Under the pieces are notes generated by a model, which worked only from the letters and a program-made list of their open reading frames with translations, was not told the origin of the DNA and did not search any database. Of a stretch of DNA of 61,803 nucleotides, positions 61,663 to 61,803 are shown in pieces. Position 1 is the first letter of the stretch; each line of letters starts with the position of its first letter. Position numbers and translations under genes: made by a program. Source of the DNA: Rhodospirillales bacterium (GTDB lineage Bacteria > Pseudomonadota > Alphaproteobacteria > ATCC43930 > CGMCC-115725). The stretch is taken from positions 1-61,803 of the forward strand of contig JADGGZ010000002.1 in assembly GCA_019689675.1 (NCBI GenBank). Direction: 5' to 3'.

Positions 61663-61803
61663 GGAACGTCTCCCTCGGAACGAACGATCGTGGTGAACGC
61701 GCCTCGGCCCCGTTCGTGGCCGAGAAGCCCCGCGAAAGCCGCCGGCTTCGGCGGGCGTGATCAACCGATAAGCGCAATACGCGCGCCTTATTTCGCCAGC
61801 CTT
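61663..61803. other. Window end, upstream of DUF5996
   Basis: The last 141 bp hold no recognisable gene, hairpin or promoter pair that I can support. They may contain the DUF5996 promoter. Confidence 0.3.

Noticed and set aside
1-61803. CRISPR arrays, tRNA or rRNA genes, insertion sequences, prophage or integrase genes
   Set aside because: I looked for evenly spaced repeats, tRNA T-arm patterns and transposase-like frames and found none that could be supported.

Overview
The window is a high-GC stretch of an alphaproteobacterial chromosome. The evidence is taxon-typical genes and gene order: a DUF2794 gene, a small SRP RNA followed by dnaX and ybaB, an RcdA-type (DUF1465) gene, a C-minus L31, an efp-suhB-envelope block, a gap/class I fba/thiE block, and a small heat-shock gene under a ROSE-type RNA thermometer. 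The order within the class is not settled; Rhodospirillales or Hyphomicrobiales-like lineages fit. I see no tRNA, rRNA, CRISPR array, insertion sequence or prophage.

Layout. 0-5 kb: end of an unknown gene, a secreted Gly/Ser-rich protein, DUF2794, SRP RNA, dnaX-ybaB-thioesterase, hsp20 and rcdA. 5-9.7 kb: a minus-strand run efp-suhB-OmpA-like-MotA/TolQ-like-OmpA/MotB-like, then rpmE with its own promoter. 9.7-16 kb: epmA opposite efp, PAP2-like, the gap-small ORF-fba-thiE operon, and a class III aminotransferase. 16-22 kb: PtsN-like EIIA, CPA1 antiporter, ABM protein, GST, and a PAS protein plus chemoreceptor that look like a split Aer. 22-31 kb: threonine dehydratase with penicillin acylase, aldehyde dehydrogenase with a CaiB-type CoA-transferase, and two MFS transporters. 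31-38 kb: ligase-associated exonuclease plus ATP-dependent DNA ligase, a complete TctCBA transporter, aspartate dehydrogenase and gmhA. 38-55.5 kb: a surface-polysaccharide locus with rfbBA on the plus strand and a minus-strand operon of about 15 kb holding three AsnB-type amidotransferases, five glycosyltransferases, a methyltransferase, a split heparinase II/III protein and a GDP-fucose-synthase-like gene. 55.7-61.8 kb: zapE, S49 peptidase, lipoprotein hydrolase, RraA-like protein, D-2-hydroxyacid dehydrogenase and DUF5996.

How the parts fit. Adjacent genes in the operons very often overlap by exactly four bases of the form NTGA, implying translational coupling. All four first letters occur. 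In two cases (fba/thiE and the S49 peptidase/hydrolase) the only sensible start is CTG. The most interesting region is the leader of the polysaccharide operon: a good promoter at 55450-55479 is followed about 34 nt downstream by an 11-of-12 match to the ops element used by RfaH-type NusG paralogs, held in the loop of a perfect 6-bp hairpin. The operon behind it is long and carries three separate glutamine-dependent amidotransferases, suggesting an amidated, probably uronic-acid-containing polysaccharide under processive antitermination. This is inference from sequence alone.
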